In this document: piece after piece, positions 1 through 10,575 of the stretch
Layout: the number at the start of each line of letters is the position of its first letter
Numbering within the stretch: position 1 is the stretch's first letter
Source of the DNA: Eumeta japonica
Taxonomy: Eukaryota; Arthropoda; Insecta; Lepidoptera; Psychidae
Direction: 5' to 3'
Assembly (NCBI GenBank): GCA_005406025.1
Contig: BGZK01000021.1
Span: 1-64,000 of the forward strand
Length of the DNA: 64,000 bases
Position numbers and translations under genes: made by a program
Notes under the pieces: model-generated
What the model was told of the DNA's origin: nothing
Seen by the model: the letters and a program-made list of their open reading frames with translations, nothing else
Database searches by the model: none

Positions 1-466
1 AATTATTGGGTTTGTATAGGCTTATTGTAGTTACTAATTGATTTCTGGAACGAGAGAAGATGGAAAATCTCACTACATACATGCTATTTATTTCTTTGTT
101 AATTGTGTGCTATTCGATATATCTATATTATATACAATAAAACAGTAGAACCGGGTGTGTCTATAAATTTAAGATAAGTATGAAAAATGTGAAAGAGACA
201 AGAAAAAGGTAGTATCAAAAAAGACATTTTGAAATGTTTTGTCTGTCTATTCGCGCATATTTCTGTAATTACTGACCAAATTTTATTGCAGCTTTCACAA
301 GTACATAGAGCTTGCTTTGAAACATAGTATAGATTTTATTTCATTTAAATCGGATGTCATAAAACAAAGTTATCCTCGGAAGGGTGAGAAGTGGACTTGT
401 ATAAAAATTCTTTCACGTAGGAAACTACACTCTCTCAGAGTTGCATAACAAGCATTTTATTTTGAT
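1..466. other. No recognisable feature
   Basis: AT-rich sequence. I see no gene, RNA or repeat I can name on either strand. Confidence 0.5.
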
Positions 467-714
467 ACTAGCATTTGGCTTAGCTTACCACAAATTGGAA
501 CCGCGAGTGGTATCGAAATCGAACATTGGACGGGAAGAAGAATCGAGAGCCAGATCCGGGATAGAAACCGAGTGTCGGATCGGCGTTAAAATCAAGAGCG
601 CGACTAAGTTGTGATGGACTTCTGGATTTTAAGATTGAATTGAGGTCCATCCATCAAAAGATGGATAAATACATTCAACGTTCATGCCGGCAAAGCCGCG
701 AGCATAAGGCTAGT
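467..714 (+). repeat. Dispersed repeat with degenerate six-base core, copy A
   Basis: The copy opens with ACTAGCATTTGGC and closes with GCCGCGAGCATAAGGCTAGT, so its ends are short inverted repeats (ACTAGC/GCTAGT). Between them, about 490-600, lies a purine-rich degenerate pattern based on GAATCG / GAACCG / GAGCGG-type hexamers. The same layout recurs near 2.5, 9.0, 22.1, 25.0 and 28.4 kb. The closing CCGGCAAAGCCGCG is the reverse of the 'cggcttcgcccg' motif common in lepidopteran dispersed repeats. This is the shortest core of the set. No coding capacity is visible, and the class (non-LTR tail or DNA element) is undetermined. Confidence 0.55.
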
Positions 715-1185
715 CAAATATAAGTTCAGCGGATACGTTCTTAAAAAAAACATATTACTAGAAGTAAACACACAACAATTGTTTCATTTGGTTTAAAGGC
801 ATATTGATATGGTAATTGTTATAAGCGGTAACTGAATATAACCGAATCTCAATGCATGTGATCATAAGCGAATTGATTAAATATTTTTCATAAAATAAAT
901 CTTGGACAATGACTCGCTCCACGCCTCGTTAGCCATGTTAAGCCGTTGGTCCGTCCCAGTGGTCGTCACTGAATCAGTGACCACGATCGTAAGGGCAGAT
1001 CATAAAATATAGTATTCATCGTAAACGTAGCTCGTTATAAGCCGCAGAGCCAACCCCCGTTTGAAGTATAATTACGGGCTGTTCATTAAATAAAGAGGCA
1101 AAGTTTAATTTTAAATATTATATGATTAAAAAAAATGACACTAGTTTTGGTTGGTTACACATTTTAGACCTATTTTTTTTTTATA
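715..1185. other. No recognisable feature
   Basis: Mostly AT-rich. A slightly more GC-balanced patch near 910-1060 matches nothing I know. A poly-T/A stretch lies at its right end, beside the transposase remnant. Confidence 0.45.
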
Positions 1186-1189
1186 AAAT

Positions 1190-2010
1190 AATTTATTTCA
1201 AGCTTGTTCCAGAGACTCCCTCTGTGATCAAATATTCCAAAGATTTAAGATAAAATGTTTCATAACGGCAATACCAGAGTCTTGAGTTAATTTTACTAAT
1301 TTTGTTCATACGATTTTTGGAAAACTTTATATTTTTTGGCGTATCCGATACCATTTTATTTTCTTTTTTTTAGGAAGTGTACAAAATCTTTCAATATCAC
1401 CAGCTTGAGGCACACAAGCATTTTGATTTTTCTGTACCAACTGAACATTTTGTGCCTTAAATAATATAATCTATGATCAAAGGTGTATAATGACAGATTG
1501 CCATATCTGACCAGAAGGTAACACTATCTGTGCTGTCATATTTATTCATGAAGGGAATTCATTTTTCTTTAATGCATTAATTTAGGTATTTTTCAGAATT
1601 CATTGAACCTTCAGACGCAAATGCATCAGAAATATTGCATTTTGTATTATAGTCTGTAAATTCATGTACTTTTTGAGAAAAAGAACTTTGGGAACGATTC
1701 AATCTTCTCAATTAACCTTTTGACGATTAGATGAGTGAAAAATATTTTCTCTGAATATTTGTAGAGTCAAGTGGCACGTAAGTCTCGTCATTGATAAAAA
1801 GGATTTTTCGATAAAATCGATTTTTTTTTCAAAGTCTGTTAATAAACTTTTTTACATGCCTTTCATACCTAGGTCCTCTAACTTTATTCTAATTTTTTTC
1901 AGTTTGTTTTTAGGAGCTGTATTTCAGATCCACAAAAACAAATTTTGTGCGAAAACATTCTGTATTCATTTAGCTTTGCTTGTAGCGCCTAAGCCTTATC
2001 ATCTGGCCGA
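1190..2010 (-). pseudogene. Decayed Tc1/mariner-superfamily transposase
   Basis: Read on the minus strand, this encodes scattered but ordered pieces of an IS630/Tc1/mariner-type transposase (a DDE/D enzyme that cuts and pastes its own DNA). FINDETYVPLD (about 1769-1801) matches the first catalytic Asp block. TFWSDMAICHY (about 1487-1516) matches the second. A downstream VPQAGDIERF-like block (about 1382-1415) matches the third acidic block, usually PQ-RPIE-FW. The C-terminal part reads through KNIKFSKNRMNKISK to a stop near 1193. Pieces lie in different frames and carry many stops, so the gene is dead. The N-terminal DNA-binding part may continue to about 2300 but is not recognisable. The blocks look unlike the four classical mariners in this window, so it is a separate lineage. 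Confidence 0.6.
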
Positions 2011-2529
2011 CCAGAAATTTATTTAAATGTTATGTCTCCTGTATCTCTTGATTACTCGATAAACACTTGTCCGTCAAATATGAACTAACTAAAAACTTAG
2101 TTTAAAACTAATTACTTAAAACAAATATGTGTATATTTTTAGCTGGTGACAATTCCAAAAACAATTAATTATTTCAAGTAATAGGTTTCGAAGACGATTT
2201 TTCATTTTTGTTATAAAAGTTATTTTTTTTTTTAATATTTTTCAGTGATTGGATTATTACTTTATAATGTGTCTAACTTTTATTCGTTACTTGGGATTAC
2301 TTTTAAAAACAAAGTATGTTTATTAAAAAAAAATGAAAAGGTATTTTAACGATTATATCTAAAACATAAAAATAAATGTTTGTTTGTGGTATTTCATGCG
2401 TTACCAACTTATAGCTTGCAGTTATAGACATGAAAAAAACTATCGTTTGTACCCAACTCCATCTGCGTATTTTTTAATATTAAACCGAATTATTGAACCA
2501 ATTGTGAGAATTTTGCACTCATAAAAAGC
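2011..2529. other. AT-rich, possibly 5' part of the transposase remnant
   Basis: Contains homopolymer runs and no readable frame. It may hold the ruined N-terminal half and terminus of the minus-strand transposase to its left, but I cannot show this. Confidence 0.3.
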
Positions 2530-3219
2530 CACGCTATACGCCCCGAGTAATATAGCCCGTCTAAGTTGGAATGCTGACCGGTATCGAAATCGAAATTACA
2601 AGCGGGACAGGTAGCAATCGAGAACAGAACTAAGGTCCAAATCGAGTGTGGGACTAAAATTAAGATCAAGAGCGTGACCGGAATAGGAATCAGGAGCAAT
2701 ATCGAAATCATAATTAAGAGTGAAATCGGGACCGAGAACGAGATTAGAATCGGAATCTATGTACTTATATTGAGACTGGTTTCAGAATCAGAAGCGGGTC
2801 CACGATCGAAATCGAGAGTGAGACAAATCGGCATAACGAGCTTAATGAAGAACAGAATAGCGGTGGAAAACGACATTGAAAGCGTCATCGGTCGACATAC
2901 AAGGTCAAGAAACTCATTCTATACCATGGCGCAGACGCAGATGAAAAGCTAGTATATTATAAAACACTAATTTTATAAATATGAAGTTGTGTTTTGTATC
3001 TGCCTGCTTTGTTTCTTTGTTTCTTATAATTCCACCACAGAATTACTTACCCGATTTAAATGAAATCTTATGCTTAGGTAAAAATTTATTTACTACATTC
3101 GGACATAAAACAATTTTGTCAAGCAAAGAATACGTAGTCACTTTTATAGGGAATTAATTAAAATAGAATAAACGCCTGTAACACAACATAGGCGGACAGA
3201 GCCACGGTTAAAGGCTAGT
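2530..3219 (+). repeat. Dispersed repeat with degenerate six-base core, copy B
   Basis: The core (about 2575-2860) starts with GACCGGTATCGAAATCG and runs as a degenerate purine-rich hexamer pattern. It is followed by ATCGGTCGACATACAAGG (about 2888-2906) and an ACTCATTCTATACCATGG-type flank. Near-identical downstream flanks follow the cores at 25.3 kb (plus) and 9.1 kb (minus), which ties the copies together. The presumed right end is GCCACGGTTAAAGGCTAGT at 3201-3219, matching the end of copy A. A 92-codon open frame inside (2674-2952) only reflects the low-stop purine-rich pattern and is not a gene. Confidence 0.55.
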
Positions 3220-3940
3220 ATTTACATAGGTAGCTTTTTTTTCGTGTCCTTGTTAATGCAACACTTACTTTGTAAAAGGAAAAGTTCTGATTTCGGTTTA
3301 AGGTCTTCAGTAAAATTGTTGTTCGAAACTTTTGTCTCGATACTGGTCGATTGGTGTAACCAACTGCTACGTCTTCGTTCATCGTATATGAAATACTTTT
3401 GTACTAACATTGGTCGGTCTTCATATATCTGTGACATGGCATGTCTTGACCAATCTTTGAATGGTAAATAGCAAAGTGGAATTATTACAAAACAAAGACA
3501 AAGATAAATGTCACTGTATCTATGAACTCGTGAAAAAACCACATACATAATTTAGTTCATACAAAAAAACAGATTTCGGTTCCGGTCGCTCCAAAACTCC
3601 ATTCTATAACGTTTTTAGTTTAGGTGTAATAATACAATGCACATAGGTCGAATTCCATATTTACTTAAAATAAAATGTTATGGCGATTAAACTTACAAAG
3701 TCGAAAACTTGCCAACGCGATACATTAGCACTGCCGTGAGCTGATTTTAATTTTAGTCGCATATCACTTTTTTTAATAACGGGAAATCTTTTTTCTCTTT
3801 AACTCTTTCCTTGTCTTTCACTCACTAGTTTCTCGAAAATCAAACTTCAAAAGTTAGACGTTTCTCATGCACCAAAATAATTCTCGTAAATGTCTCGGGC
3901 GCACAGAGCACTTCTTTATATATATATAGCAGATAGCTTC
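3220..3940. other. No recognisable feature
   Basis: AT-rich sequence. Overlapping frames of 75 and 108 codons on opposite strands near 3222-3548 show no family motifs. Confidence 0.4.
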
Positions 3941-4330
3941 ATTAAAATAATTGCGATCGGGAGGAGCATTAAGCGAAAAACGTTTCCCGATCGCATTTTT
4001 TCCTATAAAACTCGGGGAATACCCGAACCCGTCGCTCGTTATACGACGACCGGAAGCGAAAACATCAAAGTGATAGAAGTTTTCAGCTTAACAATCGCGG
4101 AAAGGAGCGAATTTTTTCCCCGGAATAATTTTCTGCGAGTCGCGTATACGCGCGAAAGTTCTACGATCGCGCATAAATATGGGGCGAATGGAGAATTCGT
4201 CCGCGACTACCCTTTCCCCTGATTCCGCCCCCGTGGAAGCCGAAAAAAATCGAATGATTTCCGATTGAAGATTCTTATCGCAGAAGGGAGTTAGACTGCA
4301 GACCCTCGGCGAATGAGAGCTACATAGACC
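3941..4330. other. CpG-richer segment with an inverted repeat
   Basis: This stretch is visibly richer in CG dinucleotides than its surroundings. It carries an 11-bp perfect inverted repeat, TGCGATCGGGA at 3952-3962 and its complement at 3985-3995. A 110-codon open frame (3890-4222) crosses it, but no domain is recognisable. It could be a conserved non-coding element, a promoter-proximal island, or part of an unrecognised element. It sits just upstream of the 5S-like sequence. Confidence 0.3.
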
Positions 4331-4403
4331 GAAAAAAGTGTAAAAATTCAACCGTTACGATACTTTTTCTGTAGTTAGTATTTCAGAAACTCCTCATAGT
4401 CAT

Positions 4404-4523
4404 GTCTTTCGCGTTGTCAGTATTTAAGTACATCGCTTTCTGTCTGATCAGCGAAGGTAAGCAGCATTGAGCGCAATTAGTACTTGGAGAAGTGACCGCT
4501 CGGGAACACCGCCATACTTTGGC
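4404..4523 (+). rRNA. 5S rRNA-like sequence (probable pseudogene)
   Basis: The 3' two-thirds closely follow insect 5S rRNA. GATCAGCGAAGGTAAGCAGC, then the TTAGTACTTGG block, then GTGACCGC and GGGAACACCGC, end in TTTGGC, in the right order and spacing. These cover the internal promoter region (box A, intermediate element, box C) that TFIIIA binds. Counting back from the end gives 120 nt, the standard 5S length. The first ~20 bases are poorly conserved and do not pair with the 3' end as helix I requires. With the many substitutions, this suggests a pseudogene or a 5S-derived SINE head. A TTTTT pol III stop follows directly. Confidence 0.7.
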
Positions 4524-4528
4524 TTTTT
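4524..4528 (+). terminator. RNA polymerase III T-run after the 5S-like sequence
   Basis: TTTTT directly abuts the TTTGGC end of the 5S-like sequence, as expected for a pol III terminator. Whether it is used is unknown. Confidence 0.5.
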
Positions 4529-4735
4529 AATGTTACAGGTTTTTTTTGAAATGATAACTTCTTTAAGTAGGTTGTAATTTAAAAGCGTTCGTGATCAAAA
4601 AAGTCGTGTGGATGTTGGCGTACTATGCCTTATTGAAATTGTCTTCTTGTTTGATTGTTATTTTAAGTGCTCGAGTGTATCTGTAATGTGTACTAAGTGT
4701 ACTGTGCAGTAAAATGTAAGTGCGTATTAAGATTA

Positions 4736-6034
4736 GGTCGGGGAAAAAGGTTTTACGCTCATAATATGTAAAAATTTGATGTAAAATCTCTTCGGTTATG
4801 CTGTTTAAATTTGCCTAGTTTTGATACTATTAAATAGATGATATTTAAAAAAAAATGATAAAAATTAAAATGGGAATCCCGCCATTTTTCTATCGTTTTT
4901 TTATTCATCAAAATAAACGAACCTAACGTAGAAATTCGTTACATTTTAAAGCTTAATTACAAAAAAGGGAAAAATGCGACACAAGCTGCGAAAGATACGT
5001 GTGACGTTTATGTACCTAACGCAGTATCGGCTATAGTAGCACAAAATTGGCTCAAGCGTGTTCAGTCTGGTAATTTTGATGTCAAACATGAACCTCGCTC
5101 TGGACGACCTGTTACGGATAAAGAAGATTCTATTATAGAAAAATTAGAGCATTCTTAGTTCTTACAACATATCTGAAGAGCTGGGAATTGATTATAAAAT
5201 AGTTTTCACGCATTTGAAAAAAGCTGAAAATACAAAAATGCTATATACTTGGGCCCTACATGAGCTCACTGAAAGAAATTTTCTCGATCGTGTACTCATT
5301 TGCGATTCTCTATTGAAACGTAATAGAACCGAACCGTTTTTGAAAAGATTTATTACTGGTGATGAAAAATGGATTACCTACGACAAAAGCATGGGAAAAA
5401 ATCATAGTCAAAAGGCAAGCAAACTCCACAAACAATAGCGAAGCCCGGATTAACTCGCAATAAGTTGATGCTATGTGTATGATGGGATTAGAAGGGCGTT
5501 ATACATTATGAGCTTTTACCGCCGAGCAAAACCTTCAATTCAGATCTCTACTACTAACAGCTGACTGAACAAGAGACTCAAGCAAAAAGTAGAAAAAAAA
5601 AAACGGCCGAAACCGATCAACTGAAAGGGTACGGTTTTTCACCATAATAATGGCAGACCACACATAATTTTACCCACTCGGCAAATATCGAGAGAGTTTG
5701 GTTCGGAAGTATTAATTCATGCACCATATAGCCCTGATCTTTCACCCTCAGATTTTCATCTCTTTCGGTCTCTTCGAATTCTTGAGGTAGTGTAAAAGGT
5801 TATAATATCAAGAGAGAACTGTTAAAACTACTTGTCAGTGTTTTGACGAGAAGTCCCAACATTTCGAAGCAATGGAATTATGTCACTACCTACAAAATGG
5901 CAGCAAGTTTTTCAATAAAATGGCATATATACATATATATTATAATTAATGTATGTAATATAAGTAAGTAAAATATAAAGAAAAATTATTTTGAATTTGT
6001 ATAAAAAAGACGAGAAAACTTTTTCTCTCACCTT
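4736..6034 (+). mobile_element. Decayed mariner element, irritans-like, near full length
   Basis: About 1.3 kb between imperfect terminal repeats. The left end is GGTCGGGGAAAAAGGTTTTA after a TA; the right end reads AAAACTTTTTCTCTCACCTT. The broken transposase reads IRYILKLNYKKGKNATQAAK (from about 4930), then LKRVQSGNFDVKHEPRSGRP, then LKRFITGDEKWITYD with the first catalytic Asp at 5361-5363. The second block reads VFHHNNGRPH: the expected catalytic Asp of HHDN is Asn (codon 5646-5648). The third block is HAPYSPDLSPSDFHLFRSL (about 5720-5777). Stops and frameshifts break the frame, including a stop near 5156 and another after the HKQ near 5436. The element is non-autonomous and dead. Its right terminus recurs alone at 20.76 kb. 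Confidence 0.85.
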
Positions 6035-6945
6035 GTATTTTCATATAGAAATATAGTTTATTGTTTATGTATAGGATCATAATGATACAGAGAATTAAAT
6101 TAAATTAATACACATTTTATGTATATAAATAACAAAAATTATATTTATTATTATGTTAACGAAATTGTATTTACATTTAATTCTGGGCTTGGGTAGCCAA
6201 TCAAATATTTTGGTAAAAAATAAACCCTATCAAAATTAATATAATTGTTGCTCGAAGTATCGTCAGATGCCATAATCAGCAGTTTTAATTTACAAATTAT
6301 GAAATTTTAATTTATGTTACAACGATTAATTAGAATATACAAAAAAAAACTGTTATAACATTGTCTTTATTTCCGTCGGCAGCCCTCTTGATTGTTCAGT
6401 CCTTCTATTATTAAAAATGGCTAATTTATTTAATTTAATTACTCTCAAACGTTGTTAGCTTATTAAGATCGTGCCTGTTATTTAATATGTAATATATAGG
6501 GTAAGGCACTTTGATCCAACCCGGTGTCCCACACCACCTCTCGTTTTTTATGTCTATTCTACTCTAGGTTCTTTCAATTTTGCCCAGGAATATACAGCTC
6601 ATTTGCCAGTGATTGAGCGACATACAACAGGCTTTTTTTTATTTTCAGTTATCAACCTGAAATTATTACATTTTTTTTACATTGTTACATGACATGTTTA
6701 TGTTTATTTTTCATGAGAGAAAGAGTGGAACACTCAATTTTTTGATAGCTTACAAAAGCTTAAGAATATTATAAATAAATTAAATAAAGAGTACGCTGGT
6801 ACGTGATACTTAAAGTTTTTGGAACTCACCACTTAGAAATTACAAAATAACAAACTCAATTGATTTAAAAAAAATAAACTTTTGCCAACCTTATTATGTG
6901 TATTGCATTCACCTGTCATTTGTTTTTTACAAATTAGTGGCAGAA
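6035..6945. other. No recognisable feature
   Basis: AT-rich spacer between two mariner remnants. No gene or repeat recognised. Confidence 0.4.
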
Positions 6946-8020
6946 TTAAATTGTTTTTCTAGGGTCAACATGAATTTCAAAACGGGAGAAAATTTTATTG
7001 TAAAATGATTCCCTATGACTTTCGTTGCCATTTAAGCCAACAAGCAAAAAAGTCATAACAGACTTCGCTTGGCCTTTCATGATAAAGCTCCATCTTCTGC
7101 TACTGTTTTTAACTGATTCAACGAGTTTAAACGTGGCCACACTAAACTGATTTATGATCTGCGTGAGGGATGTCCTTCTATAGCTACCATCGAAAATAAC
7201 ATCACTGCTGTACGGCTCATAATAGAGACTAACAAAAAAGTAACCTAACGGCAGATCTTACAATCTTAAGCATCAGTATAAATCAAATGTACAAAATCCT
7301 TCATGAACATTTAACGGTCAGAAAGCTTTGTATTCAGCGGAAACCTCATAATTTAACAGAAACTAAGAAACTCCGTCGTGTTAATTGATGCTGCGAAATG
7401 AGGCATAGATTTGCCGGTGGTTACTCAAATGCTGTATGCGAAATAGTTACAGGTAACGAAATCTGAATTTACAAAAGACAGTCTGCTCAGTGGGTGCTTC
7501 CTTTCGAGGAGTTGCCTACTAAAAAAAAATGACGTTAAAGCGTCGGAGAAAAGACGATTGTGGTCTTTTTTCGGAACGACAGGTCATAATAGAACAGTTG
7601 TTTTAGAAGAAAAAAAAACAATCATAGCAGGCTGATATACTAACAAATGTATACCTGTTATTTTGGAAAAAATTCTGGAAAAAACGACCTCGCAGTAGAA
7701 TTCTCTTGCATCGTGACAACGCCTCACCACATACAGCCAGATAATCAACTGATCATTTTTGGACTTAAATTATAGAAATATAGTAATGGTTAAGCCACCT
7801 TACAACCCCGACTTCGCGCCAGGCAATTAATATTTATTTTGTAAAATAAAAAATAAAACTTTGATTAAAGTGGTTTATGGACATCGAGGAAGCGGTGGCT
7901 GCATACGAAAAAGCTGTCGAAGCAACCCCTAAGTGCGAATGAGCAAAGGGTTTCTTTCAGTGGTTTTATCCAATGCAGCGGTATATCGATCACAAAGAAT
8001 CTTATTTAGAAAAAACAATA
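6946..8020 (+). mobile_element. Decayed mariner transposase, second lineage
   Basis: Plus-strand fragments in correct order: KMIPYDFRCHLSQQ (from about 7000), FNEFKRGHTKLIYDLREG-like helix-turn-helix text (about 7117-7170), ITAVRLIIETNKKVT, MYKILHEHLTVRKLC and HNLTETKKLRRVN. Then come IVTGNEI-IYKRQSAQWVLPFEELPTK, where GDE is GNE (Asp to Asn), and RPRSRILLHRDNASPHTAR (second catalytic Asp kept). The C-terminus reads WFMDIEEAVAAYEKAVEATP and ends near MQRYIDHKESYLEK at about 8010. Several frameshifts and stops occur, and the first catalytic Asp is lost. Terminal repeats are not clear. An opposite-strand 64-codon frame at 6946-7140 is its shadow. Confidence 0.85.
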
Positions 8021-9029
8021 ATAATTAAATACAACCCGCTAGTTTAATCAGTCTTTGATTTTATAAGGACTTTCAGATGTACCTAAGTAAAACAGAAAAT
8101 AAAAGCAACGCAAAGACATATAAAATATATTCTAAACCTAGTTTCCAAGAAAGATATAAATAAAATATGTGTTTACATTTCGTTGTTATTTTAAGTGACT
8201 TCAATTGTGATTTCACTTATTGTTATCGTATTGTTATTAGCCTGTTTACCCATATCTTCAACATATATCATAATTTGCATCCTAGTCAACTAATCTGTTA
8301 TATGCACCCTAAACTCAACTCTCTTAGTAACCCTATAAATTAAGAAACGTAAAATTTGTCACACCTTGATTTCATTCAAAGCTCTGTAGGTATCGACAAG
8401 AATACGTTCTTTGTTCAAGAAATGACATAGCGTTAGTTAATTCTCATTCCGACACTGTACAATTAAAAAAAATTAAATTTGAAACTAATTCAATTGCAGG
8501 AGTGTTTTCAAAAGTGATTTATGATTAGATACCGATTTAATTTGACTGAAGTTTATAAATAAAGTAACTTTATCGGACTAAACGAGAATTGAACGCTTCG
8601 TGCCCTATATAAGGATAGTCTCGCGACATTTTAGCGGCCTGTATATTTTCCATGTCAATTTCTCCGATGGGCCCGAAACATCCATACAAATTGTCACGAA
8701 AAAATAAATATTTGCTTCTCGTGCTGTACTTTGGTAGGTACTACGTTAGTGACAAGCCGATATGACAGCCACGACAAAGGGTGGGTTGGAAAAATATATA
8801 CGAAATAATGTTGTGAAACATCGTTAGCGTTCTCATTCTATTCGTATTTTCTAGAAGATTGGTCGATCGATCGGTCAATTTGACATTTATCTGTGTGTAT
8901 ACTTTTTTTATAAAGTATAAGTATTTTTTCTCAAAACCCCGTTTAATTTACAGAGGGAGATAAATATAAGATTGTAATTAGTGATGGTTGTACATGTCGC
9001 ATATGAAGTTGGATCACAAAAATTATAAG
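8021..9029. other. No recognisable gene
   Basis: AT-rich. A GC-balanced stretch at 8560-8780 includes TATAAATA and CTATATAAGG-like motifs, but no transcript or coding region can be assigned to it. The right part may include the lower-coordinate flank of the repeat on the minus strand. Confidence 0.35.
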
Positions 9030-9485
9030 AAGATTCGGTTCGTGGTTGCACTCGTGTAGATAAAATGAACTCCTTCATGTTACATTTCAATCTATTACGA
9101 TCTTAATCATAATCCTGACCGTGAATAAGATCATATATGATTCTCGATTCTGATTCCGATGCCGTCCTCGATACCCATTTCTTTTACTCTGTCCTCCGAT
9201 CGCGGTCCCACTTTAGATTTTGAACTCGTCTCGATTTAAATAGATTCCAATTTTGATCCCGCTTTCGACCCCGGTCACGCTCTCAATTCTGATCTCTCCT
9301 CATCCCGATTCTGGTCATAATTTTGATTCTAATTTTAGTCTCATGCACGGTCAATGATCACGGTCCCTTTCTCGATTTCGAACTCTCCCGACTTGACTCT
9401 TTATTCTGCTTCTCGTCCTGTTTGCAATTTTAATTCCGTTACCGGTTACGTTTCGATGTGAACGAAGCCGGAGCAGATGTCAATA
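9030..9485 (-). repeat. Dispersed repeat with degenerate six-base core, copy C
   Basis: On the minus strand the core starts at TAACCGGTAACGGAATT (about 9450) and runs to about 9120 as the same degenerate GAATCG/GAGCGG-type pattern seen in copies B, D and E. It is then followed by a GAGTTCATTTTATCTACACG flank (about 9050-9075). This matches the flank of copy E at 25.3 kb (ATCATTTTATATCAACACGG) and, less closely, that of copy B. The core here is about 320 bp, the longest of the set. No reading frame of interest. Confidence 0.55.
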
Positions 9486-9910
9486 TTCGAATAATATATA
9501 TGTTATATTATTCGGGGCAGTGTAGTTTTCTAATAGTGAAATAATTTTTGGTATCAGTAATAACACAAACATGCAGATGAAGCCACAAGAAAATGATAAT
9601 AGTCTATTTTAATTGGGGAGCATCTTATTAATACAATAGTTCTTGTTATCAGTTTAGTAATTTGGTTCTATATTCTTTTTTGAAAAATCTTCCAATTAGA
9701 GAATACAATATGTCCCCAATTTCATAGTAATGGAAAGAATGGGTCAAGCACGCCAAACCTCACTTCCCTAACCTAATTGTGAAAGATACATTTCAACATT
9801 TTTAATGAGCGACTTTCATACCAAATTTGAAAGTCACGCCTCGCCTATAAAAAGTTTCGTACGAAATTTAACCCAATTTTACACTGTTAAAAAGCAAATT
9901 ACTCAACAAC

Positions 9911-9937
9911 ACAAACACACACACACACACACACACT
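9911..9937. repeat. (CA)n microsatellite
   Basis: A run of CA dinucleotides directly upstream of the minisatellite. Confidence 0.9.
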
Positions 9938-9974
9938 ACATATGGAAATCTCATAGATTCTTTTATTTACACAG

Positions 9975-10575
9975 ACACATGTTTTTGACCCTACATCAAT
10001 CTTCATCAAGATCGATCAAACCGCCCTTAAGTTTTAAAAGATCATACAAACAAACATACAGTTTATTTGTACAATCATATACTCTGACTGTACCCCAATT
10101 TTGATCACAATCGGTTAAACTGTTCTTTTGTTATAAGAAAACATACAGAGACGAACAAAAAACAGTATCCTATTATTTGCGCAATCGCATGTTCTGACTG
10201 CATACTATCATTAAAATCGGTCAAACCGTTTTTAAGGTATAAAAGAGCGTACAGACATACCGAGACACACATCATTTGTGCTATAATATAATTTGACCGT
10301 ACACCAATTTTCATTGAGATTGGACATATTTTTTCCAAGTTATAAAAGAACATACATAGATACAGTCAGACAGTAGTCTATCATTTGCACAATAACATGT
10401 TTTGACTGTATACCAATTTTCATCAAAATATCTCAAACAAATTTTTAAGTTATAAAAGAACTTACAGACAGATATAGCGACAAACACATAGATAGAGAGA
10501 CAGACAGAAACTTATTATTTGCGCAATGATATGTTTTGATTGTACACCAATTTTCATCAAGCTATCGAAATCACA
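9975..10575 (+). repeat. ~110-bp minisatellite, about six diverged copies
   Basis: Each unit reads roughly TTTGACTGTACACCAATTTT, CATCAAGATCGGTCAAACC, GTTTTTAAGTTATAAAAGA, ACATACAGACAGA, then TATTATTTGCGCAATxACATG. The TGACTGTA landmark starts near 9987, 10086, 10196, 10292, 10404 and 10537, giving periods of 96-133 bp with indels mostly in the ACAGACAGA portion. The CATCAAAATCGGTCAAACC wording occurs widely in insect dispersed repeats, so the array was probably made by local duplication of a transposon-derived segment. Open frames here (9805-10104, 10105-10353) are incidental. Confidence 0.75.

Noticed and set aside
2674..2952. 92-codon frame rich in Glu, Ile, Arg and Ser
   Set aside because: Product of the degenerate purine-rich hexamer pattern, which lacks stop codons in some frames.
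3890..4222. 110-codon frame in the CpG-richer segment
   Set aside because: No domain or family resemblance. The CG-rich, stop-poor composition explains it.
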